Shown here one piece after another: positions 35,420 through 46,449 of a stretch of 64,000 nt of DNA. The notes beneath the pieces were generated by a model. It saw only the letters and a program-made list of their open reading frames with translations. It was not told the origin of the DNA and searched no databases. The stretch covers positions 62,001-126,000 of the forward strand of contig MU119315.1 in the NCBI GenBank assembly GCA_014904845.1. Direction: 5' to 3'. The stretch is from Acephala macrosclerotiorum (Eukaryota; Ascomycota; Leotiomycetes; Helotiales; Mollisiaceae). Position numbers and translations under genes: made by a program. Numbering within the stretch: position 1 is the first letter of the stretch; every line of letters begins with the position of its first letter.

Positions 35420-37620
35420 ATGGATTTCGACTTGGAAAGCTTCATGAGCGAGGTCTCTGAAGTGCTGCGGCACAGCTCACCGCACCCAACAGCGGGGAAA
35501 CGGATCAACGACCACAACACAACTGAGGATGGAGAAAGTCAGTATATTGACTCTTCGAATGAGCCAGAAGACAATCCGATCTATCCCGCTGCCAAAAGAA
35601 GAAGATTAGACTTTTCCAGGCGTGAAAGTTTACCTTGCGGCTACTCGGTCTCATCCGAAGATGATATTGCCAGCGTGGAAGCTGATGAGGAGCCTGAAGA
35701 TGATATGCCTTCTTTCTTCCATCCTAGTATGTATGAATCTTCTCTATTTGAGAAGTTCTTACTCAAAAATTTGCTAGGTCTCGATATGACAACCGCGCTC
35801 GTTTCCGCTGAGCCAAGACTTCCCCCCAACCTTCAATTAGTAGGTCCAGAAGTCCCAGCAAACGACAACATTGATGCATGTTTGATGTACAAAGAACGAT
35901 TAGATCTAGTTCCAAACTTTTACACTTACACAGTCAAATCCTGCCTATTGCCTATCCGGAGAATACAAAATGCATTGGTCTCACTTTATTTCCACCACAT
36001 TCATCCGATGTTCCCGGTAGTCGACGAGTACCACATCACTGAACTCCATCGAAAGTACAAAGGTAAAGAAGAACTCATGGACCCGTCGGACTTCATCGTC
36101 TATCACGCAATAATGGTTGCTGGCTTTGCAGTATGCATTACCCCACTCCATCATGACTTGTCTGTGCTGACCATCCCAAGCACCTGAGCGAAGCACAAGT
36201 ATGCAACACCCCCTACCGCTCCGTCCTCGAAGGCCAAGAAGCCCAAGTAGAACAATTAAAAGCCCGATACTGGTCCCAACCCGCCACCAACCCTGTCATA
36301 CTCACCCAAATCTCTCTCATCCTCTCTCTCTGGAGTCCGGGATGGATAGGTCCCCAAAACAACAGCTACTGGCTCGATCAAGCTTTCAAATATGCCATCG
36401 CAGTCAAACTCTGGGAACCCCGCCCCTCACCCTCACATTCTCGCCGCCGCCTCCTTTGGTGGTGCTGCCTCATCCGCGACCGAGTCTTAGCTCTCGGAAT
36501 GAGACGTCCTCACCGCTTACACAAAGCTCCCATTGACGATGCTGTCGTCTCGGAGACTGATTTTGGACTAGAGGCCAAGTATCCCTCATACACTGGCAAG
36601 AAGTCGAAGAGCGTTGCGATATTGGCTTTTGTGTGGTTCTGTAAATTGAGCAAGATTATGGAAGCTATCGCGGTGACGCAGAGAAGGAATAAGTTTGCCC
36701 GGGATTGGAATGGAGAAAGTGATGGAATTTCAGTCGAGGAACTTGAGGAGGTGAACGGACTTGACCTCGATCTCAAGGGCTGGCTTGAAGAGTTCGAAGA
36801 TACTGTTGCTGAAGCTACAAAAGAGGATATCGATCAGATTGTTTGGGTTCCCATCTCCACATTACGGATCATGGTTCAGTAAGTCCAATCTCCCTTTCCG
36901 CCCCTCACTTAGGATTTTTCATCAGAGGTGAAAATATAGATGCTGATTCGCAACCAAGTTCCCTCCGAGCAGGCTTATATCAGCCGTACCTACATCTCCC
37001 GATCTCGCACTCCTCACTGTCAGGACCCGGAATCGACCCCTTACAGCGAATGAAAGATGGTGCGAGACAGGTAGCGATGAGTGTTAGCGATGTGATGCAG
37101 AATAAGAAGAGTGATGCTATTCCTACTTGGCTGTTTGTCCCCCTCCCCATTACCACCTTTACCTTTTCCCCCACTAATTTCATACATTCATCGAGAATTT
37201 GAGTGCTGATAAGATAAATCGAGCAGAGTAGCATGGGTAACCCTCCCCGTAGCAGTCTACCACGTCAAAACCCGCCTCAACACCAATAATCCCCCAGATC
37301 AAATCCTCATGCCCTTCCTCGCTCAGCTCGTGCGTCGCTCCTCTGGCGCACAAATGCTACTCATGACCGTCCGGACTGCCACCAGGGATCAGATTGAAAA
37401 GATTGCGAGAGCGGAGTATGCGTCTGGGACTGCGTCAAGTAGATCAAGTGGAAACGATATTGGAGGAGGATCCAAAGGTTTCCAGTTCGTGCATTCGAGT
37501 TTCTCAGAAGTGAAGGTTACGAGAAGTACGGAGGCGAAACTGTTGGCTTGCGTTACGAGGGCTGTTGATGAGGCGTTGGAGGCGAATGGGAGTTTGGGGA
37601 GTTTGGAGGGGGGTGAGTGA
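35420..37620 (+). CDS. Fungal-specific transcription factor without a visible zinc cluster
   Basis: Four exons: 35420-36130, 36181-36878, 36926-37132 and 37227-37620, phase-consistent, giving 669 residues. The N-terminus is acidic and polar with a basic nuclear-import-like stretch (AAKRRRLDF, about 58-66). It has no Cys6 cluster. The centre has the fungal_trans regulatory domain: SLYFHHIHPMFPVVDEYHI, then YWLDQAFKYAIAVKLWEPR, then RRLLWWCCLIRDRVLALGM, the pattern of cutinase-type and other fungal regulators. The last intron uses a less common GTTTGT donor at 37133. It may act as a co-regulator, or it may have lost an upstream zinc-cluster exon. Its 3' end faces the carboxylesterase gene, followed by an MFS gene, so local control of those two is a reasonable guess. 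Confidence 0.8.
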
Positions 37621-38020
37621 ATTGAAATAGAGAGTCTGGTTTGGGAGAAATGCAGTATGAATTGGGAGGAAGGAATGATACATGATACCCCACGACAGAT
37701 TCCAATCCTCCGATGAAATTGAATGGAATGAAAGAAAGACGGCTCCATGATGTCGGATTTGGAATTCCGCTGAATGCCCCACCCTGCCAACGAAATGCGA
37801 AAGGAAGAAAATACATAATGTTCCATAATGTCCGACAACGCTCAAGACTCCACTGATGACTGGTGCCTCCAATTAAATGCAAGACAGAAGCCAACTCTCC
37901 TAATTATGTACTTGATTACTGGGTACTACATTAAATTAGCCCCCTCGTTCAATGCTCGTACCTCTTTTCATATCCTTTTTGCTTCTCTACTCGTCCTGAG
38001 ACAGTGAAAGTATGTACATA

Positions 38021-39879
38021 CTAATAATAAAGAGCCTTCTGCCACCACGTACACCTATCATTATCCAAGAAATCCGTCACCAGCGTAACCGCATCCGTAA
38101 AGAAATCCAACAACAACTTCCCAGATCCATAATTCGGGAAATTAACCAGCCCAGCTCCATTCGGACTCCCGTTGATTACGAAATTGGTGAAATAGTCTTG
38201 CATGATTAATGCAAGCGATCCGTTTAGAACAGCGGTTGAGGGCCCTTCGTAGAAAGTGTAGGGAACGTCTTGTCCATGCAAGGCGGGTGGGACAGAGAAG
38301 TCGTATGCATATGCTTGTGTTCCGAATGCGCGAGCCAGGTACTCTGCGTTACAAGCAAACAAGGCTTCGGAAACGATGTAGTCGGCGCGAGCGATTTCGT
38401 TCGTGTAGCCTTGACTGCCGTCGAAGACAGGAGGGTAGAGCGTGTTGAGGATGTATGAAGATGCGTTAGTAGCGTCTGCATCTGGGAAGGAGACGAGGAT
38501 GACGTTCTTCTTGAAAGTCTCTTCGTCGCCGTCAGGGAGGAAAGGAGAAGTGAAGAAGAGGCCTTCATCGTCGTTGTGGCCGATCAGGAGAGTGAGGGAT
38601 TTGTCGTAGCCGCCTGACAGGAGAAGCTTTCCAGGGAGATCTGGGGCGAACGAACCATCTACGACGGGATCTGGAAAATCGAATCAGTTCTGTCTCTTTT
38701 CAACCGAGAATTACTACTCACTGAACGTGAAATCACCAAAGGGAGCCTCTCCAACAAGAATTGCGTTCACAAGTTGCAAGTGTTCTGTTGTTGCAGCACG
38801 AGCATCCGAAAGACTTGTTAGATTCCCCCTCGCCAAGAACTTGTCGAAGATGTTCTCTGGTCTTACGGGACCAGGCACTGGCAAGAAGGCACCACTTTGG
38901 ATGATAGCCTTTTGAAATGGGACTTTCCCTTTGAGGCCGCCATATGCAGTCACCTGATGGATCGTGCTTCCACCTCCAGCCGATTCTCCCATGACCGTGA
39001 GTTTGTTTGGATCGCCACCAAACTTTTGGATGTTGGCTTGGACCCACTCTATGGCCATTCTCTGATCAAGTAGACCATTATTCGCGGTTCCTCCCTGTGT
39101 GGAGAAAGTGGGACCAGAGAGAAACCCCTGTGATAATGTCAGCTTAAAAAATAACAAACGATGAAGGAACTTACGAAAAGTCCCAGGCGATAATTGATAG
39201 CAACATAGATCACTCCAGTTTTGCCATGCGCTTGGCTGGCTGTCAGCAGTCCCACGCCGCTCCCATACTGTGTCTTCCAGCCTAGAGTGTACCCTCCACC
39301 ATGAATCCAAATCACCCTGTGTCATCAGCATCAGAAATAAAAACAATTGGAGCAAGGAGCACTTACACCGGTGCTCCTGATCCTGAAGCTCGGTTGTCAT
39401 AGATAGCTTTTGGGACTAGAACGTCTAACAAAAGACAATCTTCACTAGTACCGGGGAGGACAGGTGGCAAATCTGTGACTGTAGGGATTGGATAGCCTGC
39501 TGATTGATTGATAACCCCAAGACCATTCGTCAACCAGTCCGTTGCAACTGACGTCCATAGAGGGATGCCTTGCGGGCAGACAGCATATCTTGAGCCATCG
39601 TTGACAGGTAGAGTGCTTGGGACAGTTGGTGCAGTGGGGGAGAGGAAGCGTAGGTTGCCAACAGGAGGTGCGGCATATGGGATGTTGGAGAAGTTGTAGA
39701 AGTTGCCTGTTGTCTGATATCACTTAGAGATGTTTAGGCGAAGATTGATTAATACTGACGTCGAGCCAGCCTTGATGGATCTCATATCCCAAGTTGACTT
39801 GAGTGATAGTCACATGTGGAGCAGCCCATGCCGATGTATAATGGGTGAAGAGCAAGACGAGGTAGAGTATGAAGGACAT
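38021..39879 (-). CDS. Secreted type-B carboxylesterase/lipase
   Basis: Hydrolyses carboxylic esters, probably outside the cell. Five exons: 39879-39760, 39713-39367, 39316-39175, 39127-38722 and 38670-38021. The four introns are about 46-51 bases and in phase, giving 554 residues. A signal peptide is present ([19 protein letters not shown]). Seen in order: [25 protein letters not shown]; the oxyanion motif WIHGGGY; the nucleophile elbow MGESAGGGS (Ser about 251); a likely catalytic Glu in HNDDEGLFF; and the catalytic His in [10 protein letters not shown]. The triad is therefore complete. It is convergent with the upstream transcription factor and divergent from the MFS transporter at 41258. 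The substrate cannot be told from sequence (lipid, cinnamate or other esters). Confidence 0.92.
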
Positions 39880-41257
39880 GCTGAGCAGATATACTCCAAT
39901 GTCTGGCTACGTCAGCAAACTTTATCTCGAACGTTATCTTCCCTCAAACATTCTCACCTCTTTTGGAGCAAATGAGAGCCTTTATATAACCACATCTGGC
40001 AACCCCATCTTGTTGATGATCACCACTGACGATTCCTGCTGACCTTTCTTGATGTCTCGTTGCATTTTCATGCGGCACAAGCTGAGTTCCCAGCTTCTGC
40101 AAGTAGTATAGCGGCCATAGCTCCAACAAGGTGGTCCATGAACTATGCTTCTCCACGACATGAGGGGATGCCTTGTGGTTGAGACATTGCCGGGAGATGT
40201 GCTCTGCAGGACACGGACATTCACATCGTCCATCGAAGCTCGATTTTCTCCTATTGAAAATAGCATCCTTTGCTGGGATCTCTGCAGGAATGTTCTCATT
40301 GGGATGGGACTTGCCCATGACATTCAATCGAAGCTCGGTATGCTCCGGATCTGGCTAAACTGTTGCCAATATCTGTAAGGCGTGATGATCAACTTGTCGG
40401 TGCTTTGGGATCTTCAACCGCTATGTTCCGAGCAACTTTTTGAATGCACCTCAAATGCAGGGGTTGTGTGGCTTCTCCAAGAGACGAAGAATCTTCCGAA
40501 CAATGACCTCATGTAAAAGAGAACATTGTAAGTCTTTACTCAGCTCTTACCCCTCATGTACATTGTGTACGTCGTGCCGTTCGGCGTGTGTATGAATGAT
40601 GGTCCAATAAGATCATCTCCCACGAAACGGGGAGGTCGACTAGTGGAGGAGGAGAATGGAACGAACGCGAACCCCTGCTTCGAAACGTTTGTGGGACAAA
40701 GTAACGTGACGTCCAGATTAGGCTGATGCCGCGGTGGTTCGGCCCCTCGGTTGGCATTCGCAGTTGATGTTGCCTTCGTGATGCTTTTCTCTCCGTATCC
40801 GTCTGCAGCTACAGTAGCGATTCGCATGGGAGTGTGCCATTTTGCGGGGTTCCCCACGAATGGCAAAGGCCCGCTTCGAAGGCTAACACCTGCTTACCAC
40901 GACTCACCTCCCGCTTTCTGTCAACCCCAACAATCAGCTGGGGAGGAGATCTCGAGGATAGCATGCTGAGTGGCTATCCTAGAGAACATTTCTGTTCGTG
41001 CTGCCAGCTGATTGCCAAGATTGATTAACTTTGATTGAGTTGATCTAGGCTCTTGGAAGACTTGCTCAAATGAGGATGAACCTTGGCACTAACGAGTCCA
41101 CCGAGGTGGCAGGGAGGATGAAGGTCCGAATCATCTCATACATAGGCTCCACGTTCTCTCGAGTGAGAGCTAGCTGATTACTCTCTGCCAAGTAAGTGTC
41201 TGTGTTGGACGTATCTCATATTTCGCAGCCTACAATCGCACTCGCAAACCGACAATC
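39880..41257. promoter_or_regulatory. Divergent intergenic region between carboxylesterase and MFS transporter
   Basis: About 1.4 kb separates the esterase start (39879) from the MFS start (41258), so both promoters lie here. Overlapping frames at 39944-40378 and 40540-40969 on both strands show no domain and are rejected as genes. No operator can be named. Confidence 0.45.
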
Positions 41258-42935
41258 ATGGCGGAGAAAATCGAGCCTCATGATGACCTAGAGAAGCCTT
41301 CCCTCGATAATCAGCATGTCGAGCTCACCGGGAATGATCTCTGGAATGATAGTCGCATCACTGCATTCACCGTGGATGAACAGAAGAAGATAGTATGGCG
41401 CGTCGATAAACGCCTAGTTTTGACCTTGGGTTTCCTCTACATGATCAGCTTGATGGACAGGACAAATCTGGGAGCTGCAAATATCGCTGGGTATGCCAAG
41501 TATTTGATATTAGTATGAGATTCCACTGACCAGTCTCCAGAATGGCAAAGGAATTGAATATGAATGCAAAAAACAATGCATACACCGTCGTCTCAGTCGT
41601 TTTCTTCTTGCCGTACGCTTTCTTTCAGCCTCCTGCGACTGTCGCCATCAGAGAGATCGGCCCCAGAAGATTCCTGGCCGCCATTGTTTTGTTCTGGGGA
41701 GCAACAATGATCGTAAGCTTCACGATCGTGACTGACTTCAAAGCTAACCTCGCCAGGGTTTTGGATTCGTGAAGAACTGGCAGACTATGGCTGTCCTGCG
41801 TGTTATCCTGGGTGGTCTTGAGGCTGGCTTCTACCCTGGGTGCATCTATCTGCTCAGCACATGGTACCCCCGTTACCAGCTTCAGAAACGCAATGCCGTC
41901 TTCTATCTGATTGGAAGTATGGCTTCTGCCTTCGCGGGTATCCTGTCGTACGGACTCATGCAATTGAACGGCCGCGGGGGTTTGTCGGGCTGGAGATGGA
42001 TCTTCATTGTGAGTCTCTCCTATGTCGAAATTTTCGAGACACCACTGATAGTTTTCACTAGATTGAAGGAATCTTGACCTGCATCCTTGGCGTTGTGTCG
42101 TACGTCTTGATTGTCGACTTTCCCGAGCTGTCTCCAACGTCCTGGAATTTCCTCAATGAGAAGGAAGCTGATTTTGTCGTTGCGCGTATCGAGCATGATC
42201 GAGCTGATATCAAGCTCGAGCCATTCCACCTTGGCAGATATCTCCGCAACGGTCTCGATCTCAAGGTTTGGGGTTTCTCCATGCTCTACGTTCTGACAAC
42301 CACGAACTCTTATGCCATCGCCTACTTCCTCCCGATCATCCTCAGAGATGGGATGGGTTTCGATATTGCGAAGGCACAGTGTCTCGTGGCTCCTCCGTAC
42401 TGCGCCGCTGCTATTGTGATGTTCATCCAGGCGTACTATGGGGACAAATGGCATCTGCGTGGACCCATTGTCGTTTTCAATGCTGCCATGGGTAAGCTTT
42501 TCTCTCTTTCGATCCCTTCTCGTTCGTCAAATACTGACTGTGCCCACATGCATTCTCGGCCTCGCTCTTCTTGGTTACACCTCTAATCAAGGTGTCCGTT
42601 ACTTCGGTGTTTTCCTTGCAACAACATCCTGCAATGCCAACTGCCCCGCACTCGTCACCTACCAAGCGAACAACGTCCGCGGACAATGGAAGCGTGCCCT
42701 CACATCCGCGACTCTCGTCGGAGGTGGAGCAATCGGTGGCATCATCGGGACGACCGTGTTCAGAGCAAAGGATGCACCAGGCTATCGTCCAGGAATCTTG
42801 ACTTGCTTGTTGGCTAACGCGTTAATCATTGTCATTACTGCTGCGCTGACGCTGAAGTTCTGGAGAGCGAATAAAAGAGTCAAGGCGGGTGGGAAGATCA
42901 TTGAGGGACAGCCTGGGTTCCTGTATACTTATTAG
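41258..42935 (+). CDS. MFS transporter, anion:cation symporter (Dal5/allantoate permease) family
   Basis: Twelve-helix plasma-membrane symporter for small organic anions. Exons: 41258-41490, 41541-41712, 41757-42008, 42062-42491 and a last exon to 42935. Landmarks: DKRLVLTLGFLYMISLMDRTN; ATVAIREIGPRRFL; RVILGGLEAGFYPGCIYLLS; WRWIFIIEGILT; GVRYFGVFLATTSCNANCPA; and QWKRALTSATLVGGGAIGGI. The fourth intron starts at a good GTAAGC (42492) and has a branch-like TACTGAC near 42532. However, the expected acceptor at about 42549 reads ACAT, not ACAG. The next AG, at 42590-42591, is in phase but would delete about 14 residues of a membrane helix (predicted 476 instead of about 490 residues). The gene may therefore be mis-spliced. 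It lies divergent to a secreted esterase, suggesting uptake of released acids. Confidence 0.85.
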
Positions 42936-44235
42936 TGTTTGTCCTGTATGGTAGTTTAGGGTGAGGGGGAGGGGGAGGGCCAGATTGGAGTCGAAGTGTT
43001 GACAGTTCGAGATTCGTTATCACGTACTAGGCATATCTCATTGGCGAGGAAAGTAGAATGAGTCATTCACTTAAACTCGAAAGATGATTTGGAAGGTGTA
43101 CTTGTAAGGTGCTCGTTCTGTCTTTCTCTCATTCCCGAATCGTGAAGCCATGACCCTTTGTCTTCATTCCATGACCAGTGACTCAAATCCGTTCGAATAT
43201 GCTCACCACAATATCATCCAGCTATTTCTCTCCTTTGCCACCTGGATTTATGAGTGCTACAGTAGGTATGGAGTTGAGAAGAGCTAGAAGAGCTCCAAAT
43301 TTTCAAAATAACCGACACAGAGCATCAACTCGATTGTCTCAATTCTACAGGTACATCAGAAAGGAACTTGGTCCAGAATTCGGGAGGAGACTGCTCCATT
43401 TATTTTATCAACTCTCCTATACTTGAGTTCAAGCCCTTAGTAAATGTCCTCAACTCTCTGGTACTCTGGTGCGTCGCTTTTGTGGCATACAGCGAGGAGG
43501 GTTCTGAATGTGAGCGATACTGAGAGTTGGAGAGTTGAGGTATTTGAGCACACCTGTGGGTCAGAAGAGCTGAAAATTCAGGCCGCTTCTGTCTTCATTC
43601 GGTTCACAAGCATCTCCGACTCCAAGACCCCCCTGAAAAGGACCGAATGGTCTCGAACAGCTTTGAAGCGAGGGAGCTGTGGCGTTCGTGTGAAGCAAAT
43701 TGGAAATGGAGATGAACAACCCATTACACGCCTCGAGTTAAGGACCGCTGAGCAAAAAGAAATGTGTTTCATAAGTGAAGATAAATGAAGAGAGCTTCGC
43801 GACACGTGTCTGTGTTGAGAAGGCACGACAGTAGAGGTGCACGTGATGCGTGAGGGCATCACATTTGTCCGCGTTTTTTAGAAAGTATTTGATAATATAC
43901 AACATAGATAATTTCCTGAGCATAAAAGAATAAGGCTGCCTATTTCACAGAAGCTTTTCAGATGGCGAAAACAGAATATCCCAGTCTCTAGTGGTCTTTC
44001 TCCCTTGAATACCTCCTTCCTCAAACGCTCCTTCTAAAATGGCCTGCGAAACTTCTACAAGTAGAACTTCGTTCATTTCTTCTTTCCACCAACTACACAC
44101 ACTTTTTGAGCCACATCATTAGCAATATATCTTTGCCAATACGGAACGACTGCAAGCATTGACTACACCCTGCGAGTCTGCGAAAGCCATCTGGCGAATT
44201 GGTCATCCTACCGAGTCTTTCAGTCTCTCGAAGAG
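42936..44235. other. Intergenic region, no gene recognised
   Basis: It starts with a G-rich run just after the MFS stop (GAGGGGGAGGGGGAGGG near 42963). Frames at 43178-43426 and 43444-43788 have no domain or splice support. The region before 44236 should be the promoter of the next gene. Confidence 0.4.
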
Positions 44236-45166
44236 ATGCCAAGAAAGTCCAAAGGAAAGAGAACAGTCTGCAAAAAGACAGCTCTCCAATCGCCCACAGC
44301 GACTGGAACATCGACACCATCGACAAGCGAGGACATCCTGAAGCAAGTTGAGACAGCAGCCAAGGAAGGGTGTTTTAACGCTGCTTTTGATGTTGTGCAG
44401 ACAGAGATTCGCAAAGGTATGTGTTCGTTTCTTAAAATATCGAGAAACACCCAGTGCTAGACTCCAAAGCTGACTTGAACAGGAAACATCACGAAGCCAC
44501 CTGCACCTTCACCTGCAAACGACCTTCTCTTTGTAAGGTTCGATGACGCACTTCGAAATCAAGACCTGAATGCTGTCGCGGATATCGCTAACGAATTACT
44601 ACTCAAAGGTAAAAATCCATTCCTCTCAAGACCTCATTTTTCTCCTTTGACCCTTCCTTGGATCGATTTTTGCGAAATTCCACAACGTCGCTGTCATTCG
44701 ACGAACTGACCAGAACAGAGGGTCTTGATCCAAATGCCCATGCCTGCATTCAATCGAGTGTGAAGAATATTTCAGCTTTAGACAACTTGACAGGCGATGA
44801 GGTATGTGGGGTTCCTTTTCCTCGATTGTTCACTTACTAATTAATCAGCTCGAAGATGCCCTGCAGCAACTCGAACAGAGCTTCGGACTTTACGATAAAA
44901 TGTTCAATGCCGAACGAAGACAGCAGTTGGAACAGGTAGTTGAATACTTCCGCGAAAAGAACAAAGATCGGTTTGATTTCCACAGGAAGCAGCTCCGTCA
45001 AATAGAGAAGGCGAAGTCCACCTCGTCCGAGGAACCAGAGGATCAAGCACAAACGGAATACGAGGCATTCTTGCATCGCACAGCAGGCCTTACGGAAAGA
45101 TCCGCTGAGACTTCTGAGGGTGATTCAGGCGTCATGGATGACAGAGATTTCCCAAGAGCTACCTAA
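44236..45166 (+). CDS. Small charged alpha-helical protein of unknown function
   Basis: I do not recognise a family. Four exons, 44236-44416, 44483-44608, 44719-44801 and 44849-45166, are phase-consistent and give 235 residues. The introns carry GTATGT, GTAAAA and GTATGT donors, which supports a real gene. The N-terminus is basic and Ser/Thr-rich (MPRKSKGKRTVCKKT). Residues about 30-105 form short amphipathic helices (AAFDVVQTEIRK; DLNAVADIANELLLK). Residues about 130-195 look like a coiled coil (LEDALQQLEQSFGLYDKMF and QLEQVVEYFREKNKDRF). The C-terminus is acidic. There is no signal peptide or membrane helix. It is probably cytoplasmic or nuclear. Confidence 0.65.
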
Positions 45167-45755
45167 TACGAAGCTGCCGGGAGACTCGGAAGAGGACAAG
45201 AAGAAAAAGAGGTGTTGAGAGCACGAAAGCAGATATGTGGTATAGAGGCACGCATGGTGGAAGAACCAACATCCATAGCATAAGAAAGTGGACTGAGACG
45301 CGGCGGAATTACAACTCTACTCACTATCCATGACCCCTGCTTTCTCATGAAAGTGTGTTGCTTTGTATGAGATCAAGAGGTGTTCAAGGGCCTAGTGATC
45401 GCTTCATTTCTCAGGACTGGTGTCCAAGGTTTCGAAGTCGACCGTCAGCCGAGCCTCCCACAATATTCTCCTAACAATTCTTTGATGCTACCCTTTGTAC
45501 CAAGCTGCAGGAAAAGCATCGATTCGATCTCGACCTTTTGAAAGAGTTGGGCAAAACCATCAGCGCAAATGGCACAGCAACCCTGGGCACAATGGTTACA
45601 ACCATACTCTCGCTCGTATTGGCGCGGATAGGAGACGTGCTCCTAAGTCCAATACCAAGCAAGACGAGTAAGTTGTTCAACAACTCCCCAGCGTCCCCTT
45701 GAAGATTGCGAGGAAATTGCTCATCTGGCTTCACTCGCACTGCAACCACCAGCTC

Positions 45756-45795
45756 GGGGGCGATTGATGCCAACTCGGAGGCATCAATCGCCCCC
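45756..45795. repeat. Perfect 16-bp inverted repeat (hairpin)
   Basis: Arms GGGGGCGATTGATGCC (45756-45771) and GGCATCAATCGCCCCC (45780-45795) are exact reverse complements, separated by the 8-base loop AACTCGGA. It lies outside recognised genes. Confidence 0.95.
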
Positions 45796-46080
45796 GTCCC
45801 GGCCTTAATTGGGTTATAAGTAGGTTGAATAACGGTTGGATGCTCCGGATGGCGTGGACTGCTGCATTGATGAAGCACGTTAATCTCACGTTTGTCAAAT
45901 CTCTCTGAGTCAGCATTGGATGGTCTCCTTCAGTCGTTTTCCCGAGCTCCATAAGACTGCTTCGAGGTTTGTCTTCCGTAGCTACGCCAGACCAGCGATC
46001 ATCCGGAGTCTATGCGTTTTAATTTGCCTCTGAAGAAGTTCTCCGGTCTCGTAAGATTGGTTTCTCTGTTCCCCCACCGG

Positions 46081-46272
46081 AATGTTTGCTCTTCCCAATC
46101 CTATGTCTCACGTGAGCAGCGCTGCCTTTGCTCAGGCTGAGCTCAGGACAGGCTCAGCTTCGGCTCAGATCTGCTAAGGTTTGCTCACCCTATTTACGTC
46201 ACGCGGCGTAGTCAAGACCCATTTTACCAGAAATCATCAACTTTTAACGAGAGGTCCGAAAAGGCCCACCCT
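46081..46272 (+). repeat. Direct repeat, left copy
   Basis: Begins AATGTTTGCTCTTCCC and includes CTCACGTGAGCAGCG, AGCTTCGGCTCAG, TCTGCT..GCTCACCC.TATTACGT and ATCAACTTTTAACGAG, then CCGAAAAGGCCC. The same blocks in the same order and orientation occur at 50867-51322. In that copy an AT-rich element is inserted. Both copies lead into C/T-rich sequence. Confidence 0.8.
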
Positions 46273-46449
46273 ATAACCAGGGATCCTAATTATGTTACCG
46301 CTTTACACTCACAATCTCCGCCAGCTAGAACTCATCCCTAGAGTATTGTCCCCGTCTCTCTCTCGCTGCCGCATTTCTCCTATCTTCTCTTCTACCGCTC
46401 AAGCAAGACCCTTCTTTCTCGTTTCAAGTTCCACAGTAACGGGCCCTAA

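Larger units (their letters stand above)
45167..46449. other. Intergenic region with a hairpin and one copy of a direct repeat
   Basis: A forward frame from about 45495 to 45702 reads KLQEKHRFDLDLLKELGKTI and then a hydrophobic stretch, and could be a stray exon. A reverse frame, 45471-45878, overlaps it. Neither can be tied to a complete gene. The region contains the 45756-45795 inverted repeat and the 46081-46272 direct repeat. Confidence 0.35.

Noticed and set aside
39445..39723. Reverse frame of 92 codons in the carboxylesterase locus
   Set aside because: Out of frame with the spliced esterase exon 2, which reads as conserved protein in the other frame.
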